Source: Pseudomonas frederiksbergensis (GTDB lineage Bacteria; Pseudomonadota; Gammaproteobacteria; Pseudomonadales; Pseudomonadaceae). Taken from it: a DNA stretch of 64,000 bases. The stretch lies in NCBI RefSeq assembly GCF_900105495.1, contig NZ_FNTF01000002.1, forward strand, positions 1 to 64,000, given 5' to 3'. The translations under genes and the position numbers were made by a program. The notes under the pieces were generated by a model. The model had not been told where the DNA came from and searched no databases. It saw only the letters and a list, made by a program, of their open reading frames with translations. Shown piece after piece: positions 9,648-18,327 of this stretch. Each line of letters starts with the position of its first letter. Position 1 is the stretch's first letter.

Positions 9648-11972
9648 TTAATTCATCCAGCCCTTGACCCAATCCATCACCGTTTCGCCGGAAACAGGGC
9701 TTTCGCCACCGCAAGCGGCACCGGGAGGCGGTTCGCTGCCGCGAATATACGGCATCTGCACCGCGCCTGGGCAGTTGGCATCAGAGCCTTGTCCGGTACG
9801 CGAATCGACCCAGGCCTGAACAATGTTGTCTGGCTGCGGCATGTCCAGCGGCAACGGATCGGCCTTGCGCATGAAACTGGTCCAGACCTGCAACGCACCG
9901 GTGGCGCCGGTGAACGGTGTCTTGCCGTTGTCATCGCGACCCAGCCAGACCACTGCCAGCAGGTCCTGACTGAAACCGGCAAACCAGCTGTCCCGCGAAT
10001 CGTTACTGGTACCGGTCTTGCCGGCCAACGTCAGGGTTTTCGGCAGCACGTTGTAAACCGAACTGCCGGTACCTTCACGCATGACCCGCTGCATGGCGCT
10101 CTGGACCAGGTAAATGGAGGCCGGATCGAAACGCTGCTGAATCTGGAACGGATAACGCTTGAGCGGTTCGCCTTCTGCAGTCAATACGCTGCGAATCCCG
10201 CGCATCGGCGTGTTGAAGCCACCATTGGCCAGCGTCTGGTACATCGTCGCGACTTCGATCGGGGTCAGACCGCCAGCGCCCAGCAACATCGACGGGAACG
10301 CCGGGAATTCGCGACTCACACCGAGACGCGCCAGGGTCTTCAGGACATTCGGTACGCCCACCGCCAACCCGAGACGCGCGGTCGACAGGTTGTAGGAATG
10401 CGCCAGGCCCTGATACAGAAACACAGTGCCATGGGATCGGCGATCGTAGTTCTGCGGTTTCCAGACTTGACCGTCCGCGCCTTTGACCGAGAAGGAATCG
10501 TCCGACAGCCAACTGGTCAATGTGTACTGGCTCGGTTTCTCAAGGGCTGTCAGATAAACCGCCGGCTTGATCAAAGAGCCGATCGGTCGTACAGCATCCA
10601 GCGCACGGTTGAAACCGGCAAAACCCGCCTGACGACTGCCGATCATGGCCTGGACTTCACCTGTTTCCGGGTTGGTCACGACCATGGCCGCTTCAACCTC
10701 ATCGGAACCCTTGCGCCCGGAGAGCCGCTTGAAGGTGTCGTTGACCGACGCCTCGGCTTTCATCTGCAGGATCGGGTCGAAACTGGTGAAGATCCGTAGA
10801 CCTTCCTCGGTCAAGTCTTCGTCGCGATAGTCTTCACGCAGCTGACGCTTGACCAGGTCGAGGAAGCCAGGGAATGAGCTATCCGCCAGGCTGCCGCGCT
10901 TGGTCACGCCCAACGGCATCTTCTTCGCCGCTTCGACTTGCTCGGCAGTGGCGACGCCCTGCTCCTGCAATACGTCGAGTACCAGGTTGCGCCGCTCAAG
11001 GGCCCGCTCCGGATAACGACGAGGGTTGTAGGAAGACGGCCCTTTGACCATGCCCACCAGCAACGCCACTTGATGCAGCTTCAGTTCGGCCAACGGCTGG
11101 CTGAAGAAAAACTGGCTCGCCAGGCCAAAACCGTGCACCGCACGCTGACCGTCCTGACCGATGAACACTTCGTTGAGGTAAGCCTCAAGGATTTCCGGCT
11201 TGTCGTAATGCAGCTCAAGCAGCAGCGCCATCATGGCTTCGGTGAGCTTGCGGCTCAGGCTGCGTTCGTTGGTCAGGTAGAAGTTTTTGACCAACTGTTG
11301 AGTCAGCGTACTGCCGCCCTGACGCATGCGGCCGGAAGAACCGTTGACCCAGATCGCCCGCGCGATCGACTTCGGCGAAACGCCAAAGTGGTGATAGAAG
11401 TCGCGGTCTTCAACAGCCACCAGGGTTTCGAGCAAGTACGGCGGCACCTGATCGATCTTGATCAGGATCCGGTCTTCGAGGTTTTTCGGGTACAGGCCAC
11501 CGATCAGCAGTGGCTCGAGGCGCACGACCGAAAGCTTCGAACCGTTGGTCGCCGACAGTTCGGCCACGTAATCACCGGAGAAACGCACCCGTACCGGTTG
11601 CGCTTGCTCCATGCCTTCATAGAACTGAAAACCACGGGTATTCAAATTGACGGTATTGCCGCTGACCGAGGCTGCGCCGGGGCCGTTGACCACGCTTTCC
11701 CGTCGATAACCCAAGGCATCGAGCTCAGTCAGAAAATCGTCCTTGCTGAGCTTTTGTCCGACGAACAGCTCCAGCGGGCGCGCGTACACCTTGGCCGGAA
11801 TGGTCCAGCGCTTGCCGGAGAATTTCTCCTGGACAATCGCGTCGAGGTAAACCGCGAACCCGGCCAGCACCACAAGGCCGACCAGACTGAGTTTAAGGGC
11901 CCAGCCCAGCCAGGGGCGCAGGCCCTTGGAAGGTGGTTTTTTGGGGGTGCGGGGGGATCGAGTACGAGTCAT
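9648..11972 (-). CDS. mrcB: Penicillin-binding protein 1B, bifunctional transglycosylase/transpeptidase
   Basis: A 774-residue class A PBP that polymerises and cross-links peptidoglycan. It has one N-terminal transmembrane segment (about residues 24-46), a UB2H region, then the GT51 domain with VAVEDRDFYHHFG, GGSTLTQQLVKNF and RKLTEAMMALLLE. The transpeptidase domain carries SLIK (active serine), SYN and KTGT motifs in order. Length and motif order are normal. The ATG follows a TATAAT by only 8 bases (see findings). A TPR lipoprotein gene follows 16 bases downstream. Confidence 0.97.
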   Translation of the reverse strand: MTRTRSPRTPKKPPSKGLRPWLGWALKLSLVGLVVLAGFAVYLDAIVQEKFSGKRWTIPAKVYARPLELFVGQKLSKDDFLTELDALGYRRESVVNGPGAASVSGNTVNLNTRGFQFYEGMEQAQPVRVRFSGDYVAELSATNGSKLSVVRLEPLLIGGLYPKNLEDRILIKIDQVPPYLLETLVAVEDRDFYHHFGVSPKSIARAIWVNGSSGRMRQGGSTLTQQLVKNFYLTNERSLSRKLTEAMMALLLELHYDKPEILEAYLNEVFIGQDGQRAVHGFGLASQFFFSQPLAELKLHQVALLVGMVKGPSSYNPRRYPERALERRNLVLDVLQEQGVATAEQVEAAKKMPLGVTKRGSLADSSFPGFLDLVKRQLREDYRDEDLTEEGLRIFTSFDPILQMKAEASVNDTFKRLSGRKGSDEVEAAMVVTNPETGEVQAMIGSRQAGFAGFNRALDAVRPIGSLIKPAVYLTALEKPSQYTLTSWLSDDSFSVKGADGQVWKPQNYDRRSHGTVFLYQGLAHSYNLSTARLGLAVGVPNVLKTLARLGVSREFPAFPSMLLGAGGLTPIEVATMYQTLANGGFNTPMRGIRSVLTAEGEPLKRYPFQIQQRFDPASIYLVQSAMQRVMREGTGSSVYNVLPKTLTLAGKTGTSNDSRDSWFAGFSQDLLAVVWLGRDDNGKTPFTGATGALQVWTSFMRKADPLPLDMPQPDNIVQAWVDSRTGQGSDANCPGAVQMPYIRGSEPPPGAACGGESPVSGETVMDWVKGWMN

Positions 11973-11980
11973 GGCGGCGG

Positions 11981-11986
11981 ATTATA
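11981..11986 (-). promoter_or_regulatory. Possible -10 box for mrcB
   Basis: A perfect TATAAT on the minus strand ends 8 bases before the mrcB ATG. The matching -35 is poor (CTGTTG at 17 bp). If used, the transcript would be almost leaderless. Confidence 0.4.
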
Positions 11987-12023
11987 CGCACTTTATTCAG
12001 ACTCAACAGGAGCCCTCCGAGGT

Positions 12024-12051
12024 TTGCGTCAGACGGACTTGCGGCCATAAT
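12024..12051 (+). promoter_or_regulatory. Probable sigma-70 promoter for the kinase/AAA gene
   Basis: TTGCGT at 12024-12029, a 16-bp spacer and CATAAT at 12046-12051 lie 39 bases before the GTG start at 12091, in the gap shared with divergent mrcB. Confidence 0.5.
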
Positions 12052-12090
12052 GGCGACCGTGAATTTTCCCCAGACTTTGAAGGATCGCCT

Positions 12091-13647
12091 GTGAGCCAGT
12101 CCCTGATCGCCGCCCTGCAAAACCCGGCCCTCTACCCGCATCCCGTAGACGGGTTCCAGGTCATCGAAACCCATATTTCCTGGGTCATCCTCACCGGCCC
12201 GTTTGCTTATAAAGTGAAGAAGCCGGTGAATTTCGGCTTTCTCGACTTCACCAACCTCGACGCTCGCAAGCATTTTTGCGCGGAAGAGCTGCGTCTTAAC
12301 CAGCGCCTGACCAACGATTTGTACCTCGAAGTATTGCCAATCACCGGCAGCGCCGAAGCCCCACAACTGGGCGGCGAGGGTCCGGTCGTCGATTACGCAC
12401 TGAAAATGCGTCAATTCCCACAGAGCGGGTTACTCAGCACCCTACAAGCCAATGGTGAATTGACCACGGCGCACATCGACGAGATGGCCGTACAGATCGC
12501 CCAATTCCACCTCAACGCACCGAAAGTGCCTGCCGAACACGAAGCCGGTACGCCGGACAGCGTGATGGCACCTGTACGCCAGAACTTCGAACAGATCCGC
12601 CCGTTCCTCAGCGACAAGGCCGATCTGCTGCAACTGGATGCGCTGCAAGCCTGGGCCGAAAGCAGCTTCGAACGCCTCAAGCCACTGTTCGCCCAGCGCA
12701 AGGCCGACGGTTTCATCCGCGAATGCCACGGTGACATCCACCTGGGCAACGCCACCGTGATCGACGGCAAGGTCGTGATCTTCGACTGCATCGAGTTCAA
12801 CGAACCGTTCCGCTTTACCGACGTTTATGCCGACACCGGCTTCCTGGCGATGGATCTGGAAGACCGCGGCCTGAAGAGCCTGGCGCGTCGCTTCATCAGC
12901 CAATACCTGGAATTGACCGGCGATTACCAGGGCCTTGAGTTGCTGAACTTCTATAAAGCCTATCGCTCACTGGTTCGCGCCAAGGTCAGCCTGTTCAGCA
13001 TGCCGGCTGAAGCCGCCCCGGTGCAGCGAGCCACCACCCTGCGCCAGTACCGCAATTACGCCAACCTGGCGGAAAGCTACAGCACCATTCCTTCGCGCTT
13101 CATGGCCATCACCCACGGTGTTTCTGCCGTCGGCAAAAGCCACGTGGCCATGCGCCTGGTGGAAGCGTTGGGCGCCATTCGCCTGCGTTCCGATGTAGAG
13201 CGCAAACGTCTGTTCGGCGAGCAAACCGTGGCAAACGACCCTCAGGCCGGCATCTATAGCGCCGACGCAACTGCCGCCACTTATACCCGACTGCATGAAA
13301 TCGCCTCGGTGATCCTGCGGGCAGGCTTCCCCGTGGTAATCGATGCGACATACCTAAAACGCGACCAACGTGACGGCGCAGCAAAAATCGCCGAAGCCAC
13401 CGGCGCGCCCTTCCTGATCCTCGATTGCAATGCGCCGCAAGCGGTGATCGAGAGCTGGCTGGCCCTGCGTCAGGCAGACAAAAAGGATCCATCCGACGCC
13501 ACCCTGGCGGTTATCGAAGCCCAACAGGCCACTCGTGAGGCTCTGACGCCAGAAGAGATTCTCTGCAGTAAACGCGTTCAGACCAATGAAAGCGGAACCC
13601 TGGACACAGTCGTTGCACAGATTCGCCAGCGCCTGCCGGGCCTGTAA
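12091..13647 (+). CDS. Two-domain protein: aminoglycoside-phosphotransferase-like kinase plus P-loop AAA domain
   Basis: The N-terminal half (about residues 25-330) resembles APH/choline-kinase enzymes, with FAYKVKKPVNFGFLDF and the catalytic block HGDIHLGNATV followed by FDCIEFN. The C-terminal half (about 340-518) has a Walker A motif GVSAVGKSHVAM and a zeta-toxin or gluconate-kinase-like layout. The start is GTG at 12091 with AAGGA upstream, giving 518 residues; longer frames run back into mrcB and lack support. The substrate is unknown, and antibiotic resistance should not be assumed. It is divergent from mrcB and followed by a hairpin. Confidence 0.85.
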   Translation: MSQSLIAALQNPALYPHPVDGFQVIETHISWVILTGPFAYKVKKPVNFGFLDFTNLDARKHFCAEELRLNQRLTNDLYLEVLPITGSAEAPQLGGEGPVVDYALKMRQFPQSGLLSTLQANGELTTAHIDEMAVQIAQFHLNAPKVPAEHEAGTPDSVMAPVRQNFEQIRPFLSDKADLLQLDALQAWAESSFERLKPLFAQRKADGFIRECHGDIHLGNATVIDGKVVIFDCIEFNEPFRFTDVYADTGFLAMDLEDRGLKSLARRFISQYLELTGDYQGLELLNFYKAYRSLVRAKVSLFSMPAEAAPVQRATTLRQYRNYANLAESYSTIPSRFMAITHGVSAVGKSHVAMRLVEALGAIRLRSDVERKRLFGEQTVANDPQAGIYSADATAATYTRLHEIASVILRAGFPVVIDATYLKRDQRDGAAKIAEATGAPFLILDCNAPQAVIESWLALRQADKKDPSDATLAVIEAQQATREALTPEEILCSKRVQTNESGTLDTVVAQIRQRLPGL

Positions 13648-13658
13648 GAAACTATTTC

Positions 13659-13688
13659 AGCCGTGAAGCCTTCGCCGGCTTCACGGCT
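13659..13688. terminator. Hairpin after the kinase/AAA gene
   Basis: A perfect 12-bp stem AGCCGTGAAGCC / GGCTTCACGGCT with a 6-base loop lies 11 bases after the stop. There is no strong T run, so termination may be weak or the hairpin may stabilise the mRNA end. Confidence 0.5.
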
Positions 13689-13738
13689 GCCAAATAGTGG
13701 CACTATACTGGCGTCATAAAACCAACAGGTGATCTGAC

Positions 13739-14083
13739 ATGAGCCAGCCGAAACTTCTCGATACCCCGCTTTATGCTTTGCTGCACAAAGACGACATCAC
13801 TGGCTTCAACAACGAGCGCCCGAAAGAAGGACCTGTCGACATGGTCGGTGGCGATTTCCGGGGGCTGGACCTGCGTGAACTGAACGCCGACGGCATCGAC
13901 TTTACCGATGCCTATTTCCGTTCCGCCGACTTGCGCGGCATCGACTTTCGCAACGCTTCCCTGGAAGGCGCGAGCCTGGCTCACGCACAGATCTCCGGCG
14001 CCTACTTCCCGCCAGAACTGAGTGCTGACGAGATCCTGATGTCGATGAATTTCGGTACACGCCTGCGTTATCGCACCCGCTAA
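13739..14083 (+). CDS. Pentapeptide-repeat protein
   Basis: A 114-residue protein whose middle (about residues 35-85) is a run of pentapeptide repeats (A(D/N)LXX pattern: FRGLDLRELNADGIDF, RSADLRGIDFRNASLEGASL). Such repeats fold as a right-handed quadrilateral beta helix. Only about ten repeats are present, fewer than in gyrase-protecting Qnr-type proteins, so no function is assigned. A possible promoter lies just upstream (TATACT at 13704-13709); the overlapping TGGCAC...TGGC at 13698-13712 also resembles a weak sigma-54 site. Confidence 0.85.
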   Translation: MSQPKLLDTPLYALLHKDDITGFNNERPKEGPVDMVGGDFRGLDLRELNADGIDFTDAYFRSADLRGIDFRNASLEGASLAHAQISGAYFPPELSADEILMSMNFGTRLRYRTR

Positions 14084-14328
14084 AAGCGACTTTTAACTGA
14101 CCCGTTCGGCGCCCCCGCAACGCGCTGAACGCTGGGCATGTTTTGCCCGAAACCCTGATTCCACCGCCCTCTCTTCCTACCGCGCTCGCGGACTTTCACG
14201 CAGCTTCAAGACTTCGCTTCTTAGAAGCTTTTGCGTCGAAACCGACCAAACAATCACGCTTTTCCTACTGATGGCTACACTCCTGAGAAGCTCGCCCACG
14301 CACCGTTCGGCCGTCGCAAGGAGGCTTG

Positions 14329-14601
14329 ATGAATGATGAACTGCAGCACCTGAAGAATCTTGGCAAGACGTCGGCGCAGTGGCTACATGCCGTGGGCATT
14401 CACAGCGCCTCGGACTTGCGTCGCCTGGGGGCGGTGGATGCTTATCGGGCCGTGCGCACGCGCGGGTTTCGGGCATCCAAGGTGTTGTTGTATGCCATCG
14501 AAGGTGCCCTGATGGATGTGCACTGGAATGACATTCCCGCCGAGCGCAAGGACGCCCTGAACAAACAGCTGGAAGCTATTTCGTCACGTCACAAGAACTG
14601 A
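14329..14601 (+). CDS. TfoX C-terminal (helix-hairpin-helix) domain protein
   Basis: A 90-residue protein that is only the TfoX/Sxy C-terminal domain: LKNLGKTSAQWLHAVGIHSASDL is the helix-hairpin-helix fold start, and RLGAVDAYRAVR follows. In the Sxy/TfoX competence proteins this domain sits behind an N-terminal domain that is absent here, so a role in DNA uptake cannot be inferred. The ATG at 14329 has AAGGAGG about 5 bases upstream. The cbpA-like gene follows after 15 bases, probably as one operon. The 245-bp gap before it shows nothing recognisable. Confidence 0.85.
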   Translation: MNDELQHLKNLGKTSAQWLHAVGIHSASDLRRLGAVDAYRAVRTRGFRASKVLLYAIEGALMDVHWNDIPAERKDALNKQLEAISSRHKN

Positions 14602-14616
14602 ACGGACGCAGCTGCC

Positions 14617-15426
14617 ATGTACCTACTTGGGGAACAACCGGCTTACGCCGACGCGCTGATCAACCGACTGCAACATATTCCTGTCCGGCTGCTGGAAGGT
14701 TTGATGCCTTGCGGGCCAAGCCTGGAATTTGCGGCCGTCGATGATCTGGGCGTCCTGTTACCCGGCAATCAACTTTTTATGCTGGAAAATGGCCTGCTGC
14801 ATGGATCCATCGATGATCGGGCATTGTTCTATCTGCACGAGGGCGATTTGATCGGCTTGCGTCAGGGCACCGAGCTGCCGCGTTGCCGCTTCCGCAGCGA
14901 TAGCCCTTTGGCACTGATGCCGTACCTGCGATCCGAGTTTTTTCAACATATCTATGCCGACCTGGAGCGTTCGGAGTTGTTTCTTCAATACATGACCGGT
15001 CAGGCCGTTCTGCTGTCCGACGCTGTCGTCCGCCTGAAAAAGCCCGAGTTTCGAAGCACCAATGGTTTTCAGCGCGTGGCCAGTGGCGAAGTATTGATCC
15101 GTCAGGGCGATGAACCGGATCAGGTGTTCGTCCTCATTGATGGCCACGCCGAAGCCTTTGTCGACGGGCACAAAGTCGGCGATATACCCAAGGACGAGAT
15201 TTTTGGCGCGATGGCGGTGTTCACTGGCGAGAAGCGTAACGCCAGCGTGATCACCAGCGAAGCCAGCACTGTCATGCTGATCCCCAAAGACCAGTTTCTC
15301 AGCCTGACCCAAAGCAATCCGAAGATCGCCCACAGCCTGATCGAGAGCATGGCCCGACGTATCGACCTGCTGAACGAGCAGATCATTCAGCTGAGTTCAC
15401 TAACCCCGCAGGCTGAAACCCAATGA
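14617..15426 (+). CDS. cbpA: Cyclic-nucleotide-binding domain protein, CbpA type
   Basis: The 269-residue protein has an atypical N-terminal domain (about 1-140) and a C-terminal CRP-type cyclic-nucleotide-binding domain (about 145-255) with GEVLIRQGDEPDQVFVLIDG and the phosphate-binding-cassette region (FGAMAVFTGEKRNASV). There is no DNA-binding helix-turn-helix. In P. aeruginosa, CbpA is a cAMP-binding protein whose gene sits next to the prrF/phu locus, exactly as here. Its molecular role is not settled. The ATG at 14617 lies 15 bases after the TfoX-domain gene. Confidence 0.85.
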   Translation: MYLLGEQPAYADALINRLQHIPVRLLEGLMPCGPSLEFAAVDDLGVLLPGNQLFMLENGLLHGSIDDRALFYLHEGDLIGLRQGTELPRCRFRSDSPLALMPYLRSEFFQHIYADLERSELFLQYMTGQAVLLSDAVVRLKKPEFRSTNGFQRVASGEVLIRQGDEPDQVFVLIDGHAEAFVDGHKVGDIPKDEIFGAMAVFTGEKRNASVITSEASTVMLIPKDQFLSLTQSNPKIAHSLIESMARRIDLLNEQIIQLSSLTPQAETQ

Positions 15427-15482
15427 TTACGGAGGTTTCCAGCAAACAGTCAGCGCATTTCAAAGCATTCAGAAATCAGCTG

Positions 15483-15510
15483 TTGACATGGTAATGAGAA
15501 TCGCTATGAT
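15483..15510 (+). promoter_or_regulatory. prrF promoter with overlapping Fur-type site
   Basis: A near-consensus promoter (TTGACA at 15483-15488, 16-bp spacer, TATGAT at 15505-15510) contains a Fur-box-like stretch, GTAATGAGAATCGCTATGAT, over the spacer and -10. Fur-Fe2+ is known to repress prrF; the overlap would block RNA polymerase. Confidence 0.8.
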
Positions 15511-15516
15511 TACCAC

Positions 15517-15628
15517 ATCCGGTCGCGAGACTGGTCGATATTTGAAAAGCCCTTGGTTCGGACTCTCAGATATCTCCTCATCAGGCTAATCACGGTTATT
15601 TGACCCGGCTCTTGCCGGGTCTTTTTTT
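15517..15628 (+). ncRNA. prrF: PrrF iron-responsive small RNA
   Basis: The segment at 15563-15595, containing CTCTCAGATATCTCCTCATC and AGGCTAATCACGG, matches the conserved target-pairing core of Pseudomonas PrrF1/PrrF2, the functional counterparts of RyhB. These RNAs repress mRNAs for iron-containing, non-essential proteins when Fur is relieved by iron starvation. The predicted start is about 15517 and the end is the terminator's T run, about 112 nt, the usual size. P. aeruginosa has two copies in tandem between cbpA and phuW; only one is present here, and P. fluorescens-type genomes keep the second copy elsewhere. Confidence 0.93.
15602..15628 (+). terminator. prrF terminator
   Basis: The stem GACCCGGC / GCCGGGTC has a TCTT loop and is followed by seven T. 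It ends 21 bases from the convergent phuW stop. Confidence 0.92.
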
Positions 15629-15649
15629 GCCTGGAGAAAAGGTGTTCGA

Positions 15650-16501
15650 TCACTTGCCAAATTGCTTACGCATTTGCGCACAGTAATCCTGGGGTGGCAT
15701 GGCAGGCGTGTACCAGACGTAATCCGCCATGGCCGGTGTGACCTCGCTCCCCTGCTCCGCCAGCATCAACACCGCAGGCGCCTGGGGCTCCCCCAGATCA
15801 AGAACATGAACCGGCACGCCGACATCCTTGCGTGCATGGTAAGCGCCGGCAAACAGCAGTGAAGGCGTGGCCGCTGCCAACAGGCGTTCAGCCATCCGTC
15901 GGTCACGTTGCTGCTGGACCGCCAGCATCGGCGGCATCTGCGATGTCGGCAGCAGGCCACAGTGGGAGTCGCTGACTTCCTTGAGCAACGCTTCCTTGAC
16001 TGAAGCGGCGTTGGAGCGCGAACCGCTCAATGTCACAGGGTTGGCGTAAACGGCACGGACTTCGGACGTGTCCAGATTGGCTGCCAGCAGCGGGTATGGC
16101 TGGGACAGCGCGAAGCGAACGATCGGCCCGTACAGATTCCACTCCCACCCCGCCTGCCAGGCCAAGGCACCGGGCAAATCCGCTGGCGGTGTCGAGGCAT
16201 GACGAACGTCATCGACACGCGGCTGTTGATCCGGCGTGAGCATTTCCAGCAGCAGACTGCCTTGAGCTCGCCGCTCACCCAGCGACTGCAGTAACCACAG
16301 CTGCAATTCATGGTGATCGCGATTGTCATGTTGTTCGCCCACGATCAGCCTCGAGGGCATCTCCAACCGCTCAACCAGTTCCTCTGCTGTGAGGGTCTGA
16401 CCGCTGCGCAAGTCCCGGATCTCGCCGACAACCGGTGGCGCAGTCGAAACATGCTGACAGGCACTCAACAACAGCAAGGCCAGCATCAAAATCCCACGCA
16501 T
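15650..16501 (-). CDS. phuW: ChaN-family heme-binding lipoprotein PhuW
   Basis: The 283-residue protein has a lipoprotein signal with lipobox LLSAC (Cys15) and a ChaN/DUF399 domain (VGEQHDNRDHHELQ, SLLLEMLTPDQQP, GAYHARKDVGVP). ChaN of Campylobacter binds paired hemes, and family members accompany heme-uptake systems. It is the last gene of phuT-U-V-W, 21 bases after phuV. It ends convergently with prrF. Iron control is expected through the shared Fur-type promoter ahead of phuT. Confidence 0.9.
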   Translation of the reverse strand: MRGILMLALLLLSACQHVSTAPPVVGEIRDLRSGQTLTAEELVERLEMPSRLIVGEQHDNRDHHELQLWLLQSLGERRAQGSLLLEMLTPDQQPRVDDVRHASTPPADLPGALAWQAGWEWNLYGPIVRFALSQPYPLLAANLDTSEVRAVYANPVTLSGSRSNAASVKEALLKEVSDSHCGLLPTSQMPPMLAVQQQRDRRMAERLLAAATPSLLFAGAYHARKDVGVPVHVLDLGEPQAPAVLMLAEQGSEVTPAMADYVWYTPAMPPQDYCAQMRKQFGK

Positions 16502-16522
16502 GTTTTCACTCCATTAAAAAAC

Positions 16523-17290
16523 TCAGCGGGCGATGATCAGCGGATGCCCACGCTCCGGGTGCTGCTGCACCAGCACTTCCAGCCCGAACACGGCCTTGAG
16601 TGGCTCCGGGCGCAACACCTGCGCCGGTGTATCGAGCGCTACCGGGCGCCCGCCTTCGAGCAGTAACAGGCGATCACAATAACGCGCTGCCAGGTTCAGA
16701 TCATGCAGGATCACCAGTACCGCCGCGCCTCTGTTGGCGAACTCGCGCACGGCTTGCAACGTGGTGTGCTGATGAAGCGGGTCGAGCATCGACGTTGGCT
16801 CATCGAGCAACAACGTTTGGCCTGCTTCGCCCGGCCATAGCTGCGCCAGAACCCGCGCCAGATGCACCCGCTGACGCTCGCCACCGGACAAGGCCAGATA
16901 GCTGCGGCCACTCAGATGCCCGGCATCGGCAGCGTGCAATGCGGCGGCGACGATCTCGGCATCGCGGGCCCGACCGCTTTGATGGGGCAAGCGGCCCATG
17001 CCGACCACCTCTTCTACACGAAAGGCGAAGTCCAGGGTCGACACCTGCGGCAATACCGCCAAACGCTGCGCTCGCGACGTCCCCGTCCAATCGCTCAGTT
17101 CGCGCTCGTCGAGCCAGACGCTGCCCTGATGAGCCCGCAACTCACCGCACAAGGCGCCGAGCAAAGTGCTTTTGCCGGCGCCATTCGGCCCCAGCACGCC
17201 GAGAACTTCGCCCGGCTTGAGCTCAAGCGTGATGTCCGTCAGGACAACCTTTCGGCCGCGACGGATTTGCAGATTTTGCGTTCGCAACAT
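16523..17290 (-). CDS. phuV: Heme ABC transporter ATP-binding protein
   Basis: This ATPase of the periplasmic-to-cytoplasmic heme importer has Walker [10 protein letters not shown], signature [15 protein letters not shown], Walker [10 protein letters not shown] and the switch histidine in [11 protein letters not shown]. Starting at the ATG at 17290 gives 255 residues, the normal HmuV length, and overlaps the phuU stop by one base (TGATG). A longer in-frame extension upstream into phuU has no family similarity and is not used. Confidence 0.95.
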   Translation of the reverse strand: MLRTQNLQIRRGRKVVLTDITLELKPGEVLGVLGPNGAGKSTLLGALCGELRAHQGSVWLDERELSDWTGTSRAQRLAVLPQVSTLDFAFRVEEVVGMGRLPHQSGRARDAEIVAAALHAADAGHLSGRSYLALSGGERQRVHLARVLAQLWPGEAGQTLLLDEPTSMLDPLHQHTTLQAVREFANRGAAVLVILHDLNLAARYCDRLLLLEGGRPVALDTPAQVLRPEPLKAVFGLEVLVQQHPERGHPLIIAR

Positions 17291-18327
17291 CAGGCACGCC
17301 CCCTGACCAATAAATACAGAAAGAACGGCGCACCGATGAAAGCCGTGACGATCCCGATCGGCAATTCCGCCGGCGCCAGGGCCAGTCTCGCCACCAGATC
17401 GGCAAATAACAAAAGACTGGCACCGGCCAATACCGACGCTGGCAACAGCACACGATGATCCGGCCCGGCCAGCAGTCGCACCAGATGCGGTACCACCAGA
17501 CCCACAAACCCGATCATCCCCGCCGCGGCCACCGCAGCACCGACACCCAACGCCGTGCAAAACACCAACTCGCGCTTGAGCCGTTCGACATCGATCCCCA
17601 GGTGACCCGCCTCCGACTCACCCAGCAACAACGCATTCAAGGCCTTGGCCCGGCGCGGTAGCCACAGCGCTACGCCGGCACTGATCAGCAGTAACGGCCA
17701 GAGTCGCGAATAGCTGGCGCCATTGAGGCTGCCCAGGTTCCAGAACGTCAGGGTGCGCAGCGTCGCGTCATCCGCCAGATAAGTGAACAGCCCCACGGCG
17801 GAACCGGCCAGCGCTGTCAACGCTATACCGGCCAGGAGCATGGTCGCGACATGGGTCTGCCCGTTGCGCCGGCCCAGGCGATACACCAATGCAGTCACGC
17901 CAAGTCCGCCGAGAAACGCGCACAGCGATAACAGATACGGCCCGAAGGATTCAGGCAGACCGCCGAACACAGAACCACCGACGATCGCGATGGCCGCGCC
18001 CAATGCCGCACCGCTGGAGACGCCGACCAGCCCCGGATCGGCCAAAGGATTACGAAACAACCCCTGCATCGCCACACCGGACAATGCCAACACCCCGCCC
18101 ACGGCCAGGCCCAACAAGGTTCGCGGCAAGCGAATCTGCCCGAGGATCAGCTCAGCCTGTTCCAGCCCGTCGGGGGCGATCGGTACACCCACCAGCCGCA
18201 GGGCTGCGCGCAAGGTGTCGAACAACGGCAAGCTCACCGGCCCAAGCGCCAATGACAACCAGATAGCCAGCAAACACAGCAGAATCAGGCCAGTGAACAA
18301 AGCACGGGGTTTAACCAGGATGGTCAT
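17290..18327 (-). CDS. phuU: Heme ABC transporter permease
   Basis: A 345-residue FecCD/BtuC-type permease with about ten transmembrane helices. Family motifs are [19 protein letters not shown] near residue 70 and [19 protein letters not shown] near 270. It forms the inner-membrane channel for heme delivered by PhuT. Start and stop overlap both neighbours: ATGA with phuT and TGATG with phuV, a tightly coupled operon. Confidence 0.95.
   Translation of the reverse strand: MTILVKPRALFTGLILLCLLAIWLSLALGPVSLPLFDTLRAALRLVGVPIAPDGLEQAELILGQIRLPRTLLGLAVGGVLALSGVAMQGLFRNPLADPGLVGVSSGAALGAAIAIVGGSVFGGLPESFGPYLLSLCAFLGGLGVTALVYRLGRRNGQTHVATMLLAGIALTALAGSAVGLFTYLADDATLRTLTFWNLGSLNGASYSRLWPLLLISAGVALWLPRRAKALNALLLGESEAGHLGIDVERLKRELVFCTALGVGAAVAAAGMIGFVGLVVPHLVRLLAGPDHRVLLPASVLAGASLLLFADLVARLALAPAELPIGIVTAFIGAPFFLYLLVRGRA

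Noticed and set aside
11926..12090. N-terminal extension of the kinase/AAA gene into mrcB
   Set aside because: It overlaps the start of mrcB and the shared promoter; GTG at 12091 has a ribosome site.
12091..13647. Aminoglycoside resistance gene
   Set aside because: The APH-like domain is fused to a P-loop domain and conserved next to mrcB in Pseudomonas; the substrate is unknown.
13739..14083. Pentapeptide protein as a quinolone-resistance (Qnr) protein
   Set aside because: It is much shorter than Qnr proteins and has too few repeats.
14329..14601. TfoX-domain gene as a competence regulator
   Set aside because: Only the C-terminal helix-hairpin-helix domain is present.
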